From Bacteroidaceae bacterium (lineage in GTDB: Bacteria > Bacteroidota > Bacteroidia > Bacteroidales > Muribaculaceae), in NCBI GenBank assembly GCA_021768245.1, contig JAETNO010000012.1, forward strand, positions 15,194 through 79,193: a stretch of DNA of 64,000 bases, in the 5' to 3' direction. A model generated the notes under the pieces. The model had not been told where the DNA came from. It saw only the letters and a program-made list of their open reading frames with translations, and did not search any database. The position numbers and the translations under genes are program-made. Each line of letters starts with the position of its first letter. Within the stretch, counting starts at the first letter, position 1. Below, in pieces: positions 32,070 to 41,758 of the stretch.

Positions 32070-34199
32070 ATGCACATCACATTAAAACTCGCTGCCTTTG
32101 TCTTAGCGGGAGCTACGCTTCTGCCAAGTTGCTCTACCGAGAGCCTTGAGCTGCCTCAGGAAGAGCTATATGCCCGTGCCTTCATAAAGGAATTCGGACT
32201 CGTGAAACCCTCAAATTCGTTTAATATTGCCACCAAGAGCAACGTGAAGGTGGTGACACAGTCGCCTACACGCGTTAAAATCACAGCCATAGTGGATGGT
32301 CGCGAATATCTTTTCGCGGACTATAGCGCGGTCGATGGCTCGCAGGACATCTCCTTCGACCTCCCCAAAGGAGTCACTGACATATTCATCCGCGCCAACG
32401 GCAAGAAAATCCCCGCAAAAGTCGGCGGAACAGTCAACCTGAACTATGCCAATATTAACCGCTCGTCCTCATCAAGGGGAAAATCCGAACAAGAAAGTGA
32501 TATAAAAGTTACTCTAACCGACGATATTCTATTCGCTTCATCGTCTAAAGTAATCCGCTATCGTGAAAAACTACCGGAAGGAGAATATAATGTAGGTAAA
32601 GTCACCAATGACTTTTTGTATGTATCTACGGGGCCTTTTTATATCTATCCTGTATATTACAATACATCACGTTACATGAGCAATATCATCGGAATATACT
32701 ATTATGATGAAAATGGAGATATCGTTGTCCAAGATTTTCATTCAAATTCGACAGAAACAATATACTCCTGCTCCGACCTGGAATTTAAAGATACTGAAAC
32801 CACATTATATTCCTGATCAACAAATGAATTAAACGCAATAAAACAGGCCTGCAATAAAGAGATATCTTCATTCAAGGACCTAACAGATGATGATTGGCTC
32901 ATAGTCAAAGGATTGTTTGAAAACGGAACTATATATTTCGGAGAGTTTGCTAAAGTAAGAGAATTAAAAGACTATTCATATACAGTTTCTGAAGATGGAG
33001 CCAACGTTACAATTAAAGCGAAAGTCAGGAATTATTCAGTCGTTGGTTCATCCCCCTCATATCCAGACAACTCGGACACGGAGATTGACTATGCCTTTAA
33101 AGGATATTTAGCAGATATCCCCGTCGGAAGGGAATTTGGATTCTTTATCAAACTAAATGACAAATTGGGCCAACCCGATTGGGGCATTGATCCGACGCAT
33201 ACATATTTCTTTACAGAAGACGATTTAAATACGGATTATCTTTGGGTTCCGACCGAAGGTGGAGAGGGATACGTATATCATGGAAAAGACCATGAAACCC
33301 CAATCAAGGGATGCCATGCAGCATCTTTTACTCGTGAAGACGGCATGATTCGTCTTTGTTTCGAGGATTGGTATAATACAACGGGCAAAGACTCTGATTT
33401 CGATTTGAACGATATGATTTTCTATCTTGTCGGCCTTGATAATACCACCCCGATAATTAAGGATAAAGACGACCCAAATCCCCCGACTCCTCCTGTCGAC
33501 CCCGAAATTCCCGCCTATGAGTGGATTATCGCTGCGGAGGACCTTGGCAACACCTACGACTGGGACTTCAACGACATGGTGGTGGCCGTAAGCTATGTCA
33601 CTACCGACGATCCCGCCAAAAAGGAAATAAAGGTCCGTCCCCTCGCGGCAGGCGGCACGATGCCCGTCTACCTCATGTTTGATAATCCCGCCACCGGCAA
33701 AACCGAGATGATAGGCAAGGAACTCCACAACTGGCTTGGCGGAGCTTCGAACGCCCCTATAAATGTCAGCTCCAACGGAGAGGAAGCCTCAGGCGAGACC
33801 GTGACTATCGAGTGGACGGGCTCCGAGGACTTCTCCCTCGCAAGCCACCTGAACAAGACAGGCCTCACCGAGACCGTGACCAACATGGGCGGGTTCTGGC
33901 TGCTTGTTGACAAAGAAGGCAAATACAATGCCTCATCCGACTTCTCCAATGTTAAGAACGACGATGATTCCCAGGCAGTAACGCCCAACCTCACCAAAGG
34001 CGACAGCTATTCCCCGCAGATGATATGTCTCGGAGGACAGTGGTGCTGGCCTCAGGAAGAACAGCCAATCCACGAAGTCTATGTAGGCTTCAAAGGATGG
34101 CTCAACGAACCCGAGACGGTCGGTGCGAAATGGTATGGCGCGGACGCCGACTTCGACGCGGCCCGCGTAGTGACCCGCAGCTCCCTCACCAACCCGTAG
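32070..34199 (+). pseudogene. LruC/DUF4842-type surface lipoprotein, interrupted by one in-frame TGA
   Basis: One reading frame of 710 codons from 32070 to 34199 is broken only by TGA at 32814-32816. The 248 codons before it and the 428-codon ORF starting at 32913 are in the same frame, and the 32 codons between are open, so this is one gene rather than two. The N-terminus is a lipoprotein signal ending ATLLPSC (Cys21). The second half has the acidic repeats DSDFDLNDMIF and DWDFNDMVVAV and the LruC-type block around LMFDNPATGKTEMIGKELHNW (in part LHNWLGG). The middle (about 32490-33480) is clearly more AT-rich than the two ends. Function is unknown; relatives are cell-surface proteins. A true stop, a sequencing error or readthrough cannot be told apart here. 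Confidence 0.78.
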
Positions 34200-34279
34200 G
34201 GATGCGCCCCGCAAATCAGAACAAAGATATTAGGTCTAAGAAAAGTATTTTTTGAAAGAGGAAAAATACTATTAGCCAA

Positions 34280-34312
34280 GGGCCTTGGATGTCGCGACGA
34301 CAACCAAGGCCC
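34280..34312. terminator. Strong hairpin after the LruC-type gene
   Basis: GGGCCTTGG and CCAAGGCCC pair, and after one mismatch TGTCG pairs with CGACA around a 3-nt loop. No T run follows. A weaker AT-rich inverted repeat (34244-34252 with 34262-34270) precedes it. Probably the transcript end of the upstream gene. Confidence 0.55.
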
Positions 34313-34403
34313 GCCTATATCCTCCCACCGGACAAGAAACATACATCACGGACTCAGAATCTCGGATATTTTTCATAACTTTGCGACTTTCAAACCAATC
34401 GCT

Positions 34404-35603
34404 ATGTTAAAAAAGACTCTCCGGATATTCATACTCATTCTGGCCGTGGTAATGACGGCCTGCGACTCAAAAGACGAACCGACCCCTCCCGACCCAAATG
34501 AAAAAGATGAGGCATCACGCACAGTCCTCGTCTATATGATAGCCTCAAACAATCTTGGCAACGACTATCTGCACTTTGACCGTGACGACCTCGACGAGAT
34601 GCTTGAGGCTGCCCGTGAAGGAGGCCTCGGCGATGGTCGCCTCTTGGTCTACCATAACCCCTACGGCACTGATTTCGGGAACGCCCCACAGCTCCTCGAA
34701 GTAACTCCCGACGGCCTTGAAGTGCTCAAAAGCTATCCAGACGACCCATCGATATACTCTACCGGAATCGAGCGCATGCGCGAGGTCATTGCCGACATGA
34801 AAAACACAGCCCCTGCCGAAAGCTACGGACTCGTGCTCTGGGGACACGCCAAAGGATGGATGACAGAGAGCGGCGACATCGTAGAAAAAACAGTGCCACG
34901 CTCCTATGGCCACGACCGTGGGAAATGGATGAGCCTCACATCGCTGGCCAAGGCCCTCGACGGTGAGCGTTTCGACTTCCTCTATATAGATTGCTGCCTG
35001 ATGGGCACCGTGGAAGTTGTCTACGAACTGCGCAACGTCGCCCCGGTCATAGCGGCATCGCCCACCAAGGTAGAAGGCGAAGGCATGCCCTACCAGCTGA
35101 ATGTACCGATTTTCCTATCACCAAATCCCGACATGAATCTGGCGGCAAAAAACAGCTATGAGTATCATCTTAAAGGCGGACGCTGCTGTCAGATGGTAGT
35201 AGTGAATACAGACGCCATTCCCGCTCTCGCATCAGCCTCGCGTGCAATCTACGCTATAGCCACAGGCTTCCCCGAAGGACTCTCGTCAATCCAGATTCTT
35301 TCACAGAGGTTCGACTCAACTTCCGCCCAATATGGCCACTGCCGCCCGGTCTACGACTTCGAGAGCTACATGCAGTTGCTCGCGACTGACAATCCGCAGC
35401 TTCTACAGACATGGCAGAAAGCCTATGACGCATGCATCAGCTACAAGGCATCGACACCTACCGAATTTAACGGCATCCCCGTGGAAACCTATGGAGGCCT
35501 TGGGTCGTTTATAATCAAAAAGCCCACCGACACACACTATCGTGGATATAACCTGACACAATGGTGGGCTGACGTAGCCTCGGCTGCGCCCGCGTTCCAA
35601 TAG
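34404..35603 (+). CDS. Clostripain-like (C11) cysteine peptidase lipoprotein
   Basis: 399 residues with a lipoprotein signal ending VVMTAC (Cys20) and a Pro/Asp linker. The C11 catalytic pair is visible: His148 in LVLWGHAKGW and Cys197 in FLYIDCCLMGTVE, with VLVYMIASNN as the first strand of the caspase-like fold. Known relatives are clostripain, Bacteroides fragipain and PmC11, which cut after Arg or Lys. A processing site typical of two-chain clostripain is not obvious. The gene stands alone, 26 nt before the MscS gene. Confidence 0.92.
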   Translation: MLKKTLRIFILILAVVMTACDSKDEPTPPDPNEKDEASRTVLVYMIASNNLGNDYLHFDRDDLDEMLEAAREGGLGDGRLLVYHNPYGTDFGNAPQLLEVTPDGLEVLKSYPDDPSIYSTGIERMREVIADMKNTAPAESYGLVLWGHAKGWMTESGDIVEKTVPRSYGHDRGKWMSLTSLAKALDGERFDFLYIDCCLMGTVEVVYELRNVAPVIAASPTKVEGEGMPYQLNVPIFLSPNPDMNLAAKNSYEYHLKGGRCCQMVVVNTDAIPALASASRAIYAIATGFPEGLSSIQILSQRFDSTSAQYGHCRPVYDFESYMQLLATDNPQLLQTWQKAYDACISYKASTPTEFNGIPVETYGGLGSFIIKKPTDTHYRGYNLTQWWADVASAAPAFQ

Positions 35604-35628
35604 ACCTCAATCCATAATTCCTATCAAG

Positions 35629-36543
35629 ATGTTTCAACTCGACATAATTCCAACCGATTCCATCCCGAGCATAGCGACAGAGAAAGCCGCGCTGAAAAGC
35701 ATGTCGTTCGACCAGTTGATTGACACGCTGGTCCATGATGTGGTTCACTTCGCCATATCGCTCGCCGTAGCAATCGTGGTCTTCTATGTCGGCAAGTTCC
35801 TCATCAAGAAACTCTATAACCTTGTGGCCGGAATCATGCTCCGGCGCAAGGTCGACCCGTCGCTGACCACCTTCGTGCTCTCCTTAGTGAGGATAGTGCT
35901 CTTCTTCATCCTGATAGTGACGGTCATAGGCATACTCGGCATAGAGACAAGCTCCTTCCTCGCCCTCTTCGCCTCGGCAGGCGTGGCCATCGGTATGGCC
36001 CTGAGCGGGACGCTGCAAAACTTCGCCGGAGGCGTGCTCATACTCCTGCTCAAGCCATTCAAAGTGGGTGACTACATCGAAGCGCAAGGCTTTGCCGGAA
36101 CGGTAACCCGGATTGAGATATTCAACACCATCATCTGCACCCCCGACAACAAGTCAATCATAATCCCCAACGGCGGTCTCTCCACCGGTAGCATCAACAA
36201 TTACTCAACCCAGCTCTACCGAAGGGTCGAATGGAGCCTCGGCATCTCATATGGAGAGGACGTGGAAACCGCACGCACCCTTCTGCTCGGAATCCTTGAC
36301 AAAGACGGCCGCATCATAAAGGCTCCGATTGATTCCGCGCCCTCTGTCGCCGCTCCCGCCGTCGTGGTGACAGCCCTTGCCGACTCCTCGGTCAACCTTA
36401 GCGTCCGCGCCTGGGTGGCGAGCGCTGACTACTGGCCGGTCTATTTCACTTACAACGAGGCTTTCTACAACGCCATCACCGCCCACGAAGCCCTATCATT
36501 CCCCTTCCCGCAACTCGACGTACACATCGACCATTTAGGATAA
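35629..36543 (+). CDS. Small-conductance mechanosensitive channel (MscS family)
   Basis: Inner-membrane channel that opens under membrane tension and protects against osmotic downshock. The 304 residues are near the E. coli MscS length (286). Three membrane helices occupy about 35-150. The pore helix is ASAGVAIGMALSGTLQNFAGGVLILL with its Gly/Ala packing ridge, in part AGVAIGMALSG, followed by the beta domain starting KPFKVGDYIEAQG. The C-terminal alpha/beta domain is complete. Confidence 0.95.
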   Translation: MFQLDIIPTDSIPSIATEKAALKSMSFDQLIDTLVHDVVHFAISLAVAIVVFYVGKFLIKKLYNLVAGIMLRRKVDPSLTTFVLSLVRIVLFFILIVTVIGILGIETSSFLALFASAGVAIGMALSGTLQNFAGGVLILLLKPFKVGDYIEAQGFAGTVTRIEIFNTIICTPDNKSIIIPNGGLSTGSINNYSTQLYRRVEWSLGISYGEDVETARTLLLGILDKDGRIIKAPIDSAPSVAAPAVVVTALADSSVNLSVRAWVASADYWPVYFTYNEAFYNAITAHEALSFPFPQLDVHIDHLG

Positions 36544-36581
36544 ATAACATTTCTTATCACAATTTATCCAAATTTTCTGTG

Positions 36582-36589
36582 TAATTTTG
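36582..36589 (+). promoter_or_regulatory. Promoter -7 box of recJ
   Basis: TAATTTTG, 66 nt before the recJ ATG and 38 nt after the MscS stop. No convincing -33 box is seen. Confidence 0.55.
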
Positions 36590-36655
36590 CAAATGAGGCG
36601 TGGAGTATAGCTCCGCATGCCTCCTCCGGCTTGGAAAAAGAAAAAAACAACATAA

Positions 36656-38377
36656 ATGACAAGTAAATGGAATTACTGTCCCCTTACATCCGACGAACAA
36701 AAAATGGAATCCGGCCTGGCGAAACGCTACGCCGGAGTGCCACCCATTAGCGAGTTGCTTGTGCAACGGGGCATATCCTCGGTCGAAGAGGCGGAAAAAT
36801 TCTTCCGTCCATCGCTCAAGGACTTGCACGACCCGTTTCTCATGCCCGACATGGACAAGGCCGTCAACCGGCTCAACCGTGCCATGGGGCTGAAGGAGCA
36901 GATTATGGTCTACGGAGACTATGACGTCGACGGCACTACAGCCGTGGCCCTCGTCTATAAGTACCTCCGTAACTTCTACTCCCATATCGACTACTATATC
37001 CCTACCCGCAACGAGGACGGATATGGAATCTCGAAAGCCACCATCGACATGGCCGCCGCCCAAGGGGTCAAACTCTTTATCATCCTCGACTGTGGCATAA
37101 AAGCCACTGAAGAGGTGGAATATGCCCGCTCTTTGGGCATCGACTTCATCATCTGTGACCACCACGTGCCCGACGAGACACTGCCTCCGGCCGTGGCGAT
37201 ACTCAACCCCAAGCTCGAAGGGAGCACTTATCCGTGCCCACATCTTTCAGGATGCGGCGTGGGCTATAAGCTCATGCAGGCTTTCACCATGTCAAACGGT
37301 CTCGGAAGCGCTGACCTTGAAGGGATGCTCGACCTCGTCGCCGTGTCAATCGCCGCCGATATCGTCCCTATGATCGGGGAAAACCGCATCATGACCTATC
37401 ATGGCCTGAAGCGTCTCAACTCCAATCCCAACATGGGGCTGCGAGCAATAATCCGAATCTGCGGACTCGGCAACCGCGACATTTCCATCAGTGACGTAAT
37501 CTTCAAAATCGGCCCGCGCATCAATGCCTCAGGCCGCATGCAGAGCGGCAAGGAGGCCGTTGACCTTCTCGTAAGCCGCGACGCCGCCGACGCCTATGCC
37601 CGCGCGAAAGAGATTGACCGCTACAATCAGGACCGCAAGGAACTCGACAAGCAGATTACCGACGAGGCCAATGCCATACTCGAGGAAAGGGGCGAAATGA
37701 CTTCCGATAAGAAGTCGATAGTTATCTACAATAAAAACTGGCACAAGGGCATCATCGGTATCGTGGCATCACGTCTGACCGAGATATACTATAAGCCCTC
37801 GGTAGTGCTCACCTTCTCCAACGGACTCGCCACAGGCTCGTCGCGCTCGGTGCAGGGCTTCGATGTCTATAGCGCGGTGGAATCGGCCCGCGACCTTCTT
37901 GAAAACTTCGGAGGCCACACCTATGCCGTAGGACTTTCGCTCAAAGAGGAGAACATACCCGAATTCACACGCCGTTTCGAGAAGTTCGTGAGCGAAAACA
38001 TCCGTCCCGACCAGCTCAAACCGCAGCTTGACATCGACGCCTATCTGACATTCTCGGAAATCTCGCCTGAATTCCTGAGCCTCCTGCGCCAGTTCAACCC
38101 CTTCGGGCCGGGCAACAACAAGCCCGTGTTCTGCACCCGAAGTGTGACCGACTTCGGCACTTCGAAACTTGTAGGTCGCCAGAGCGAGCATATCAAACTC
38201 GATATCGTCGACCCTACATGCGGAAAAGTGATGAACGGAATCGTGTTTAACGCGGCTGAATACTTCGAGCACATACATGCCGGAAAGCCCTTCAGCATCT
38301 GCTACACCATCGAGGAAAACAAGCACAAGGGAGGCTCCGCCATCCAGCTCTTTGTCAAGGAAATCCACAAGGGCTAA
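36656..38377 (+). CDS. recJ: Single-stranded-DNA-specific exonuclease RecJ
   Basis: 5'-3' single-strand DNA exonuclease used in RecF-pathway recombination and mismatch repair. The 573 residues include the DHH phosphoesterase motifs YGDYDVDG (86-93), LDCGIKA (144-150) and DHH (168-170), the DHHA1 region with GRMQSGKEAVDLL, and the OB-fold with FNPFGPGNNKPVF. It is followed after 88 bases by recQ, its usual functional partner, so the two may form a repair unit separated by repeat copy C. Confidence 0.97.
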   Translation: MTSKWNYCPLTSDEQKMESGLAKRYAGVPPISELLVQRGISSVEEAEKFFRPSLKDLHDPFLMPDMDKAVNRLNRAMGLKEQIMVYGDYDVDGTTAVALVYKYLRNFYSHIDYYIPTRNEDGYGISKATIDMAAAQGVKLFIILDCGIKATEEVEYARSLGIDFIICDHHVPDETLPPAVAILNPKLEGSTYPCPHLSGCGVGYKLMQAFTMSNGLGSADLEGMLDLVAVSIAADIVPMIGENRIMTYHGLKRLNSNPNMGLRAIIRICGLGNRDISISDVIFKIGPRINASGRMQSGKEAVDLLVSRDAADAYARAKEIDRYNQDRKELDKQITDEANAILEERGEMTSDKKSIVIYNKNWHKGIIGIVASRLTEIYYKPSVVLTFSNGLATGSSRSVQGFDVYSAVESARDLLENFGGHTYAVGLSLKEENIPEFTRRFEKFVSENIRPDQLKPQLDIDAYLTFSEISPEFLSLLRQFNPFGPGNNKPVFCTRSVTDFGTSKLVGRQSEHIKLDIVDPTCGKVMNGIVFNAAEYFEHIHAGKPFSICYTIEENKHKGGSAIQLFVKEIHKG

Positions 38378-38420
38378 CTTCGTTGTTCATTCAAGGCACT
38401 GAATACAGATAAATGACGAT

Positions 38421-38458
38421 TAATCTGTTATTTATGTCATTTCTGAATTTATGTACCC
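38421..38458. repeat. Palindromic extragenic repeat, copy C (single arm)
   Basis: 38 bases identical to the right arm of copy B (from 30149). The inverted partner is missing, but ACTGAATACAGA at 38399-38410 resembles the outer end of the left arm of copy A (ACTGATACAGA), as if the arm had suffered an internal deletion. It occupies the recQ leader, and its ATG at 38451 is in frame with recQ. Confidence 0.88.
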
Positions 38459-38465
38459 ATCAAAC

Positions 38466-40367
38466 ATGACTCCGGAAGAGGTCTTGAAGCATCATTGGGG
38501 ATACAACACTTTCCGCCCGATGCAACGCGACATAATCGACTCGGTGCTCTCTGGCTCCGACACGCTCGGCCTGCTCCCGACCGGAGGTGGAAAATCAATC
38601 ACATTCCAGGTTCCCGCAATGATGCTTCCCGGAATCACCATTGTGGTCACTCCGCTGATCTCATTGATGAAAGACCAGGTCGACAACCTCGCGGAGCGGG
38701 GAATCCGTGCCGTCTACTTCCACTCGGGGCTTTCACGGCGCGAAACCGAACTCGGTCTTACCCGCTGCCGTCTTGGCAAGGTACGTCTCGTCTACATCTC
38801 CCCCGAACGCCTGCAGAACGAACGCTTCATCTCCGAACTCCGAGCCATGAAGGTTAGCCTCATAGTGGTCGACGAAGCCCACTGCATATCCCAGTGGGGC
38901 TATGACTTCCGTCCGTCATACCTGAAAGTGGCCTCTCTGCGCGAAACGGTGGGGACATCCGTGCCGGTGCTCGCCCTCACAGCGTCAGCCACTCCAGAGG
39001 TAACAGCCGACATCATGGAACGCCTCCATTTCCGCGAGCCGAAGGTGTTCGCCCGCAGTTTCACTCGTGAGAATCTCTCATATGTGGTGCGCTATGCCGA
39101 TTTCAAGGAGGATACACTGCTGCGCGTGATGCGCGCAACCTCGGGATGTGCCATAGTCTATGTACGTTCCCGACGCCGCTGCCGCGAAATCGCTATGCTT
39201 CTCAGACGTGAGGGTGTCAGCGCCGACTACTACCACGCAGGGCTTGACCCCGAGGAGAAAGAGATTCGTCAGAACGCATGGAAAGCTGACGAGGTAAGGG
39301 TGATGGTGGCTACCAACGCCTTCGGAATGGGCATCGACAAGCCGGATGTGCGTACGGTTGTGCATTTCGACCTCCCGTCGTCGCTTGAGGAATATTATCA
39401 GGAAGCGGGCAGGGCTGGGCGCGACGGACGGGAAGCTTTCGCCGTTGTCATTGCGTCGGTGCGCGACAAGGCAACACTCTCACGGCGTCTTTCCGAAAGC
39501 TTCCCCGACAAGGATTTCATTCGCAAGGTCTATGAACTCACCGGCAATTATCTCGATGTAGCCGTTGGCGATGGCTACGGAAGCGTCTACGAATTCAACA
39601 TCGAGGAATTCTGCCACACCTACAGTCTTCCTCCCGTGCCAGCGCAGAGCGCGCTCAGGCTGCTTAGCCGTGCGGGCTATCTTGAATATATCGAAGAGGC
39701 AAGCTCCCGCTCACGCCTTATGGTCATAATGCGCAAGGAAGAGCTTTACGACCTCGAACTTACGGAAGATGCAGAAGAGGTCTTTCAATACATCCTTCGA
39801 AGCTACACAGGCCTTTTTGCCGATTATGTCTATATAAGCGAGCTCGCCATAGCCCGTGGCACCATGCTATCGAGCGAGGCTGTCTATCAAGCCCTGCTCT
39901 ATCTCGGCAGGATTCATGCCGTTCACTATGTGCCACGGCGCACCACCCCCTACATATATTATACTACTTCCCGCGAACTCCCCAAACACGTAATGCTTCC
40001 CCTTGAAGTCTACGAGCGTCAGCGCGATCGCATGAAACTGCGGCTTGAAGCCATGAAAAGATTCGCGTTCTCAGCCGACGAATGTAGGGTAAGGGGCATG
40101 CTTGCTTATTTCGGCGAAGGCAATGCCGAAGACTGCGGAAAATGCGACGTCTGTCGCGCAAAGCGCAAACGCTCAAACCGCGACGCCGATGCCACCGAAA
40201 AACTCGAAAAGTCAATCCTATATCAGGCCGGACATCCCGGAGGCTCCACAATCACCTCTCTTCTCGAAAACTGCGGGACGACGCGCGATCAAACCATCGC
40301 AGCAATCCGTCGCCTCGCCGACAGCTCCCTCATCCGCATCGAAGGCAACAAAATCACACTCATCTGA
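38466..40367 (+). CDS. recQ: ATP-dependent DNA helicase RecQ
   Basis: 3'-5' superfamily 2 helicase for recombination and fork repair. The likely start MTPEEVLKHHWGYNTFRPMQ (38466) gives 633 residues; the ATG at 38451 belongs to the extragenic repeat but is in frame. Motifs are LLPTGGGKSITFQ (I), VVDEAHCISQWGYDFRP (II and the aromatic loop), and QEAGRAGRDG (VI). The zinc-binding cysteines are in CRVRGMLAYFGEG and CGKCDVC, followed by a winged-helix RQC part. A clear HRDC domain is not seen. Confidence 0.95.
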   Translation: MTPEEVLKHHWGYNTFRPMQRDIIDSVLSGSDTLGLLPTGGGKSITFQVPAMMLPGITIVVTPLISLMKDQVDNLAERGIRAVYFHSGLSRRETELGLTRCRLGKVRLVYISPERLQNERFISELRAMKVSLIVVDEAHCISQWGYDFRPSYLKVASLRETVGTSVPVLALTASATPEVTADIMERLHFREPKVFARSFTRENLSYVVRYADFKEDTLLRVMRATSGCAIVYVRSRRRCREIAMLLRREGVSADYYHAGLDPEEKEIRQNAWKADEVRVMVATNAFGMGIDKPDVRTVVHFDLPSSLEEYYQEAGRAGRDGREAFAVVIASVRDKATLSRRLSESFPDKDFIRKVYELTGNYLDVAVGDGYGSVYEFNIEEFCHTYSLPPVPAQSALRLLSRAGYLEYIEEASSRSRLMVIMRKEELYDLELTEDAEEVFQYILRSYTGLFADYVYISELAIARGTMLSSEAVYQALLYLGRIHAVHYVPRRTTPYIYYTTSRELPKHVMLPLEVYERQRDRMKLRLEAMKRFAFSADECRVRGMLAYFGEGNAEDCGKCDVCRAKRKRSNRDADATEKLEKSILYQAGHPGGSTITSLLENCGTTRDQTIAAIRRLADSSLIRIEGNKITLI

Positions 40368-40397
40368 GAAACTGTTTAAAATTTAGACTGTTTCTCA
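40365..40397. terminator. Hairpin between convergent recQ and ATPase genes
   Basis: TGAGAAAC (40365-40372, containing the recQ stop codon) pairs with GTTTCTCA (40390-40397) around an AT-rich loop. The position between two convergent genes suggests a shared terminator. Confidence 0.6.
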
Positions 40398-40400
40398 GGT

Positions 40401-41753
40401 TCATAAAATTATCTCCGACATATCGGAGCCATAGCCGTTAATAAAAATCACATAATAGATAGGCATATAAGATACTGAGCCTTTATTATAGACCTCTCGC
40501 TCATTCGAAAACACTATTCCTCTGCTTATTCTATAATCAGGAGTTGAAATAAGCCGATTCAACGCACTATGGACAGTATAGTCCTTACCTGATTTGATTT
40601 CTATCGGAAGAACTTCGAGATTGTTGAAATCATCTACCAGATAGTCAACCTCCCCCTTCGACTTATTGTCATAATAAAAAAGCTGATTACCATGGGCCCT
40701 AAGCTCCGTGGCGGCCACGCACTCATACAGAGAGCCTAAATTGACACTGCACTCACTATCCAACACAGCCTTTATGTTATTACGGTAGAGCAACCATGAC
40801 ATAAGTCCGACATCATTAAGGTAAAGTTTAAGGAGATTTTTTATCCCTGACTCTATCAGTGGAAAGGTCGGATTTGAAACGGCCTTGACCTCCAAAGCTA
40901 TGCCGGAACTTATAAGATAGTCTATCTCCTCGACATAATTGTCAGCGCGTCCGTTGGATTTGCCATCAATATCTTTATATACAAGACGTTTTTTCTTATT
41001 CTCCATATTGGACGGAATCATATCATATATCCTACGGATTTTAAGCCTGTGCGATTCATCATACTTCGAGGCGTCTATTCCGTAAAGCCTGTATATATCA
41101 CTTTGAATCTCCCTGATTCTGACAATGTTTTTTGACGCGATATACTCATTTACCGCTTCAGGAAGGCCACCCACCAAGAGATAGCGCTTAAACAGTTCCA
41201 TAATTCTGTTATGGGAGGCCTCATCAAGACTCTCTCCATGGACAAAACGCTCTTTCATTTCAGAAACGACTGCTTCCCCAACACCATTGGCCCATAGAAA
41301 CTCCTCAAAATCCAATGGATACATTTCCACAATATCCACACTGCCAAGCGGAACAGAAGTTGTGGTTTTCATTGAAACCCCAAGTAAAGACCCACTGACA
41401 GCATATTTAAACCGATTTTCCTCACGCAAGAACTTCAACATCGTCAGCAGCTGAGGGTATTGCTGTATTTCATCAAGGAAAACCAAAGTGTCTTCATTGC
41501 TGCCCAATTTGTCTCCGGCAATCATACTCAGCTTAAAATAAAAATCATCCGTCCCACTAATCCGGTCAAACAGACGGTTGCCCTCGAAATCTTCTATCAG
41601 ATTGATTTCGATTACATTTTTAAATATTTTTTTTGCGACATGACGAATTATATAGGACTTTCCGACCTGCCGTGCGCCGGTTACAATTAATACTTTATCA
41701 CCTTTGGCCGTAAAATTATCATATATAACAGATTCAATCCTTCTTTTAAGCAT
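40401..41753 (-). CDS. AAA ATPase with DUF4143/PD-(D/E)XK-like C-terminal domain
   Basis: About 450 residues from the ATG at 41753 (a GTG at 41762 lies inside the upstream repeat and is less likely). The N-terminal ATPase has the P-loop IVTGARQVGKSYIIR, with TGARQVGKS as its core, and the Walker B LVFLDEIQQYP. The C-terminal part carries EVDYLV and LPIEIKSGK, the D...ExK pattern of a nuclease fold. Such ATPases are common, mobile and of unsettled function in Bacteroidetes. The gene is markedly more AT-rich than its neighbours, which suggests horizontal acquisition. Its leader consists of four 33-bp repeats. Confidence 0.88.
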   Translation of the reverse strand: MLKRRIESVIYDNFTAKGDKVLIVTGARQVGKSYIIRHVAKKIFKNVIEINLIEDFEGNRLFDRISGTDDFYFKLSMIAGDKLGSNEDTLVFLDEIQQYPQLLTMLKFLREENRFKYAVSGSLLGVSMKTTTSVPLGSVDIVEMYPLDFEEFLWANGVGEAVVSEMKERFVHGESLDEASHNRIMELFKRYLLVGGLPEAVNEYIASKNIVRIREIQSDIYRLYGIDASKYDESHRLKIRRIYDMIPSNMENKKKRLVYKDIDGKSNGRADNYVEEIDYLISSGIALEVKAVSNPTFPLIESGIKNLLKLYLNDVGLMSWLLYRNNIKAVLDSECSVNLGSLYECVAATELRAHGNQLFYYDNKSKGEVDYLVDDFNNLEVLPIEIKSGKDYTVHSALNRLISTPDYRISRGIVFSNEREVYNKGSVSYMPIYYVIFINGYGSDMSEIIL

Positions 41754-41758
41754 ATGAT

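Noticed and set aside
34370..34384. A TAnnTTTG promoter for the C11 peptidase gene
   Set aside because: The sequence reads TAACTTGC, one T short of the consensus; not strong enough to report.
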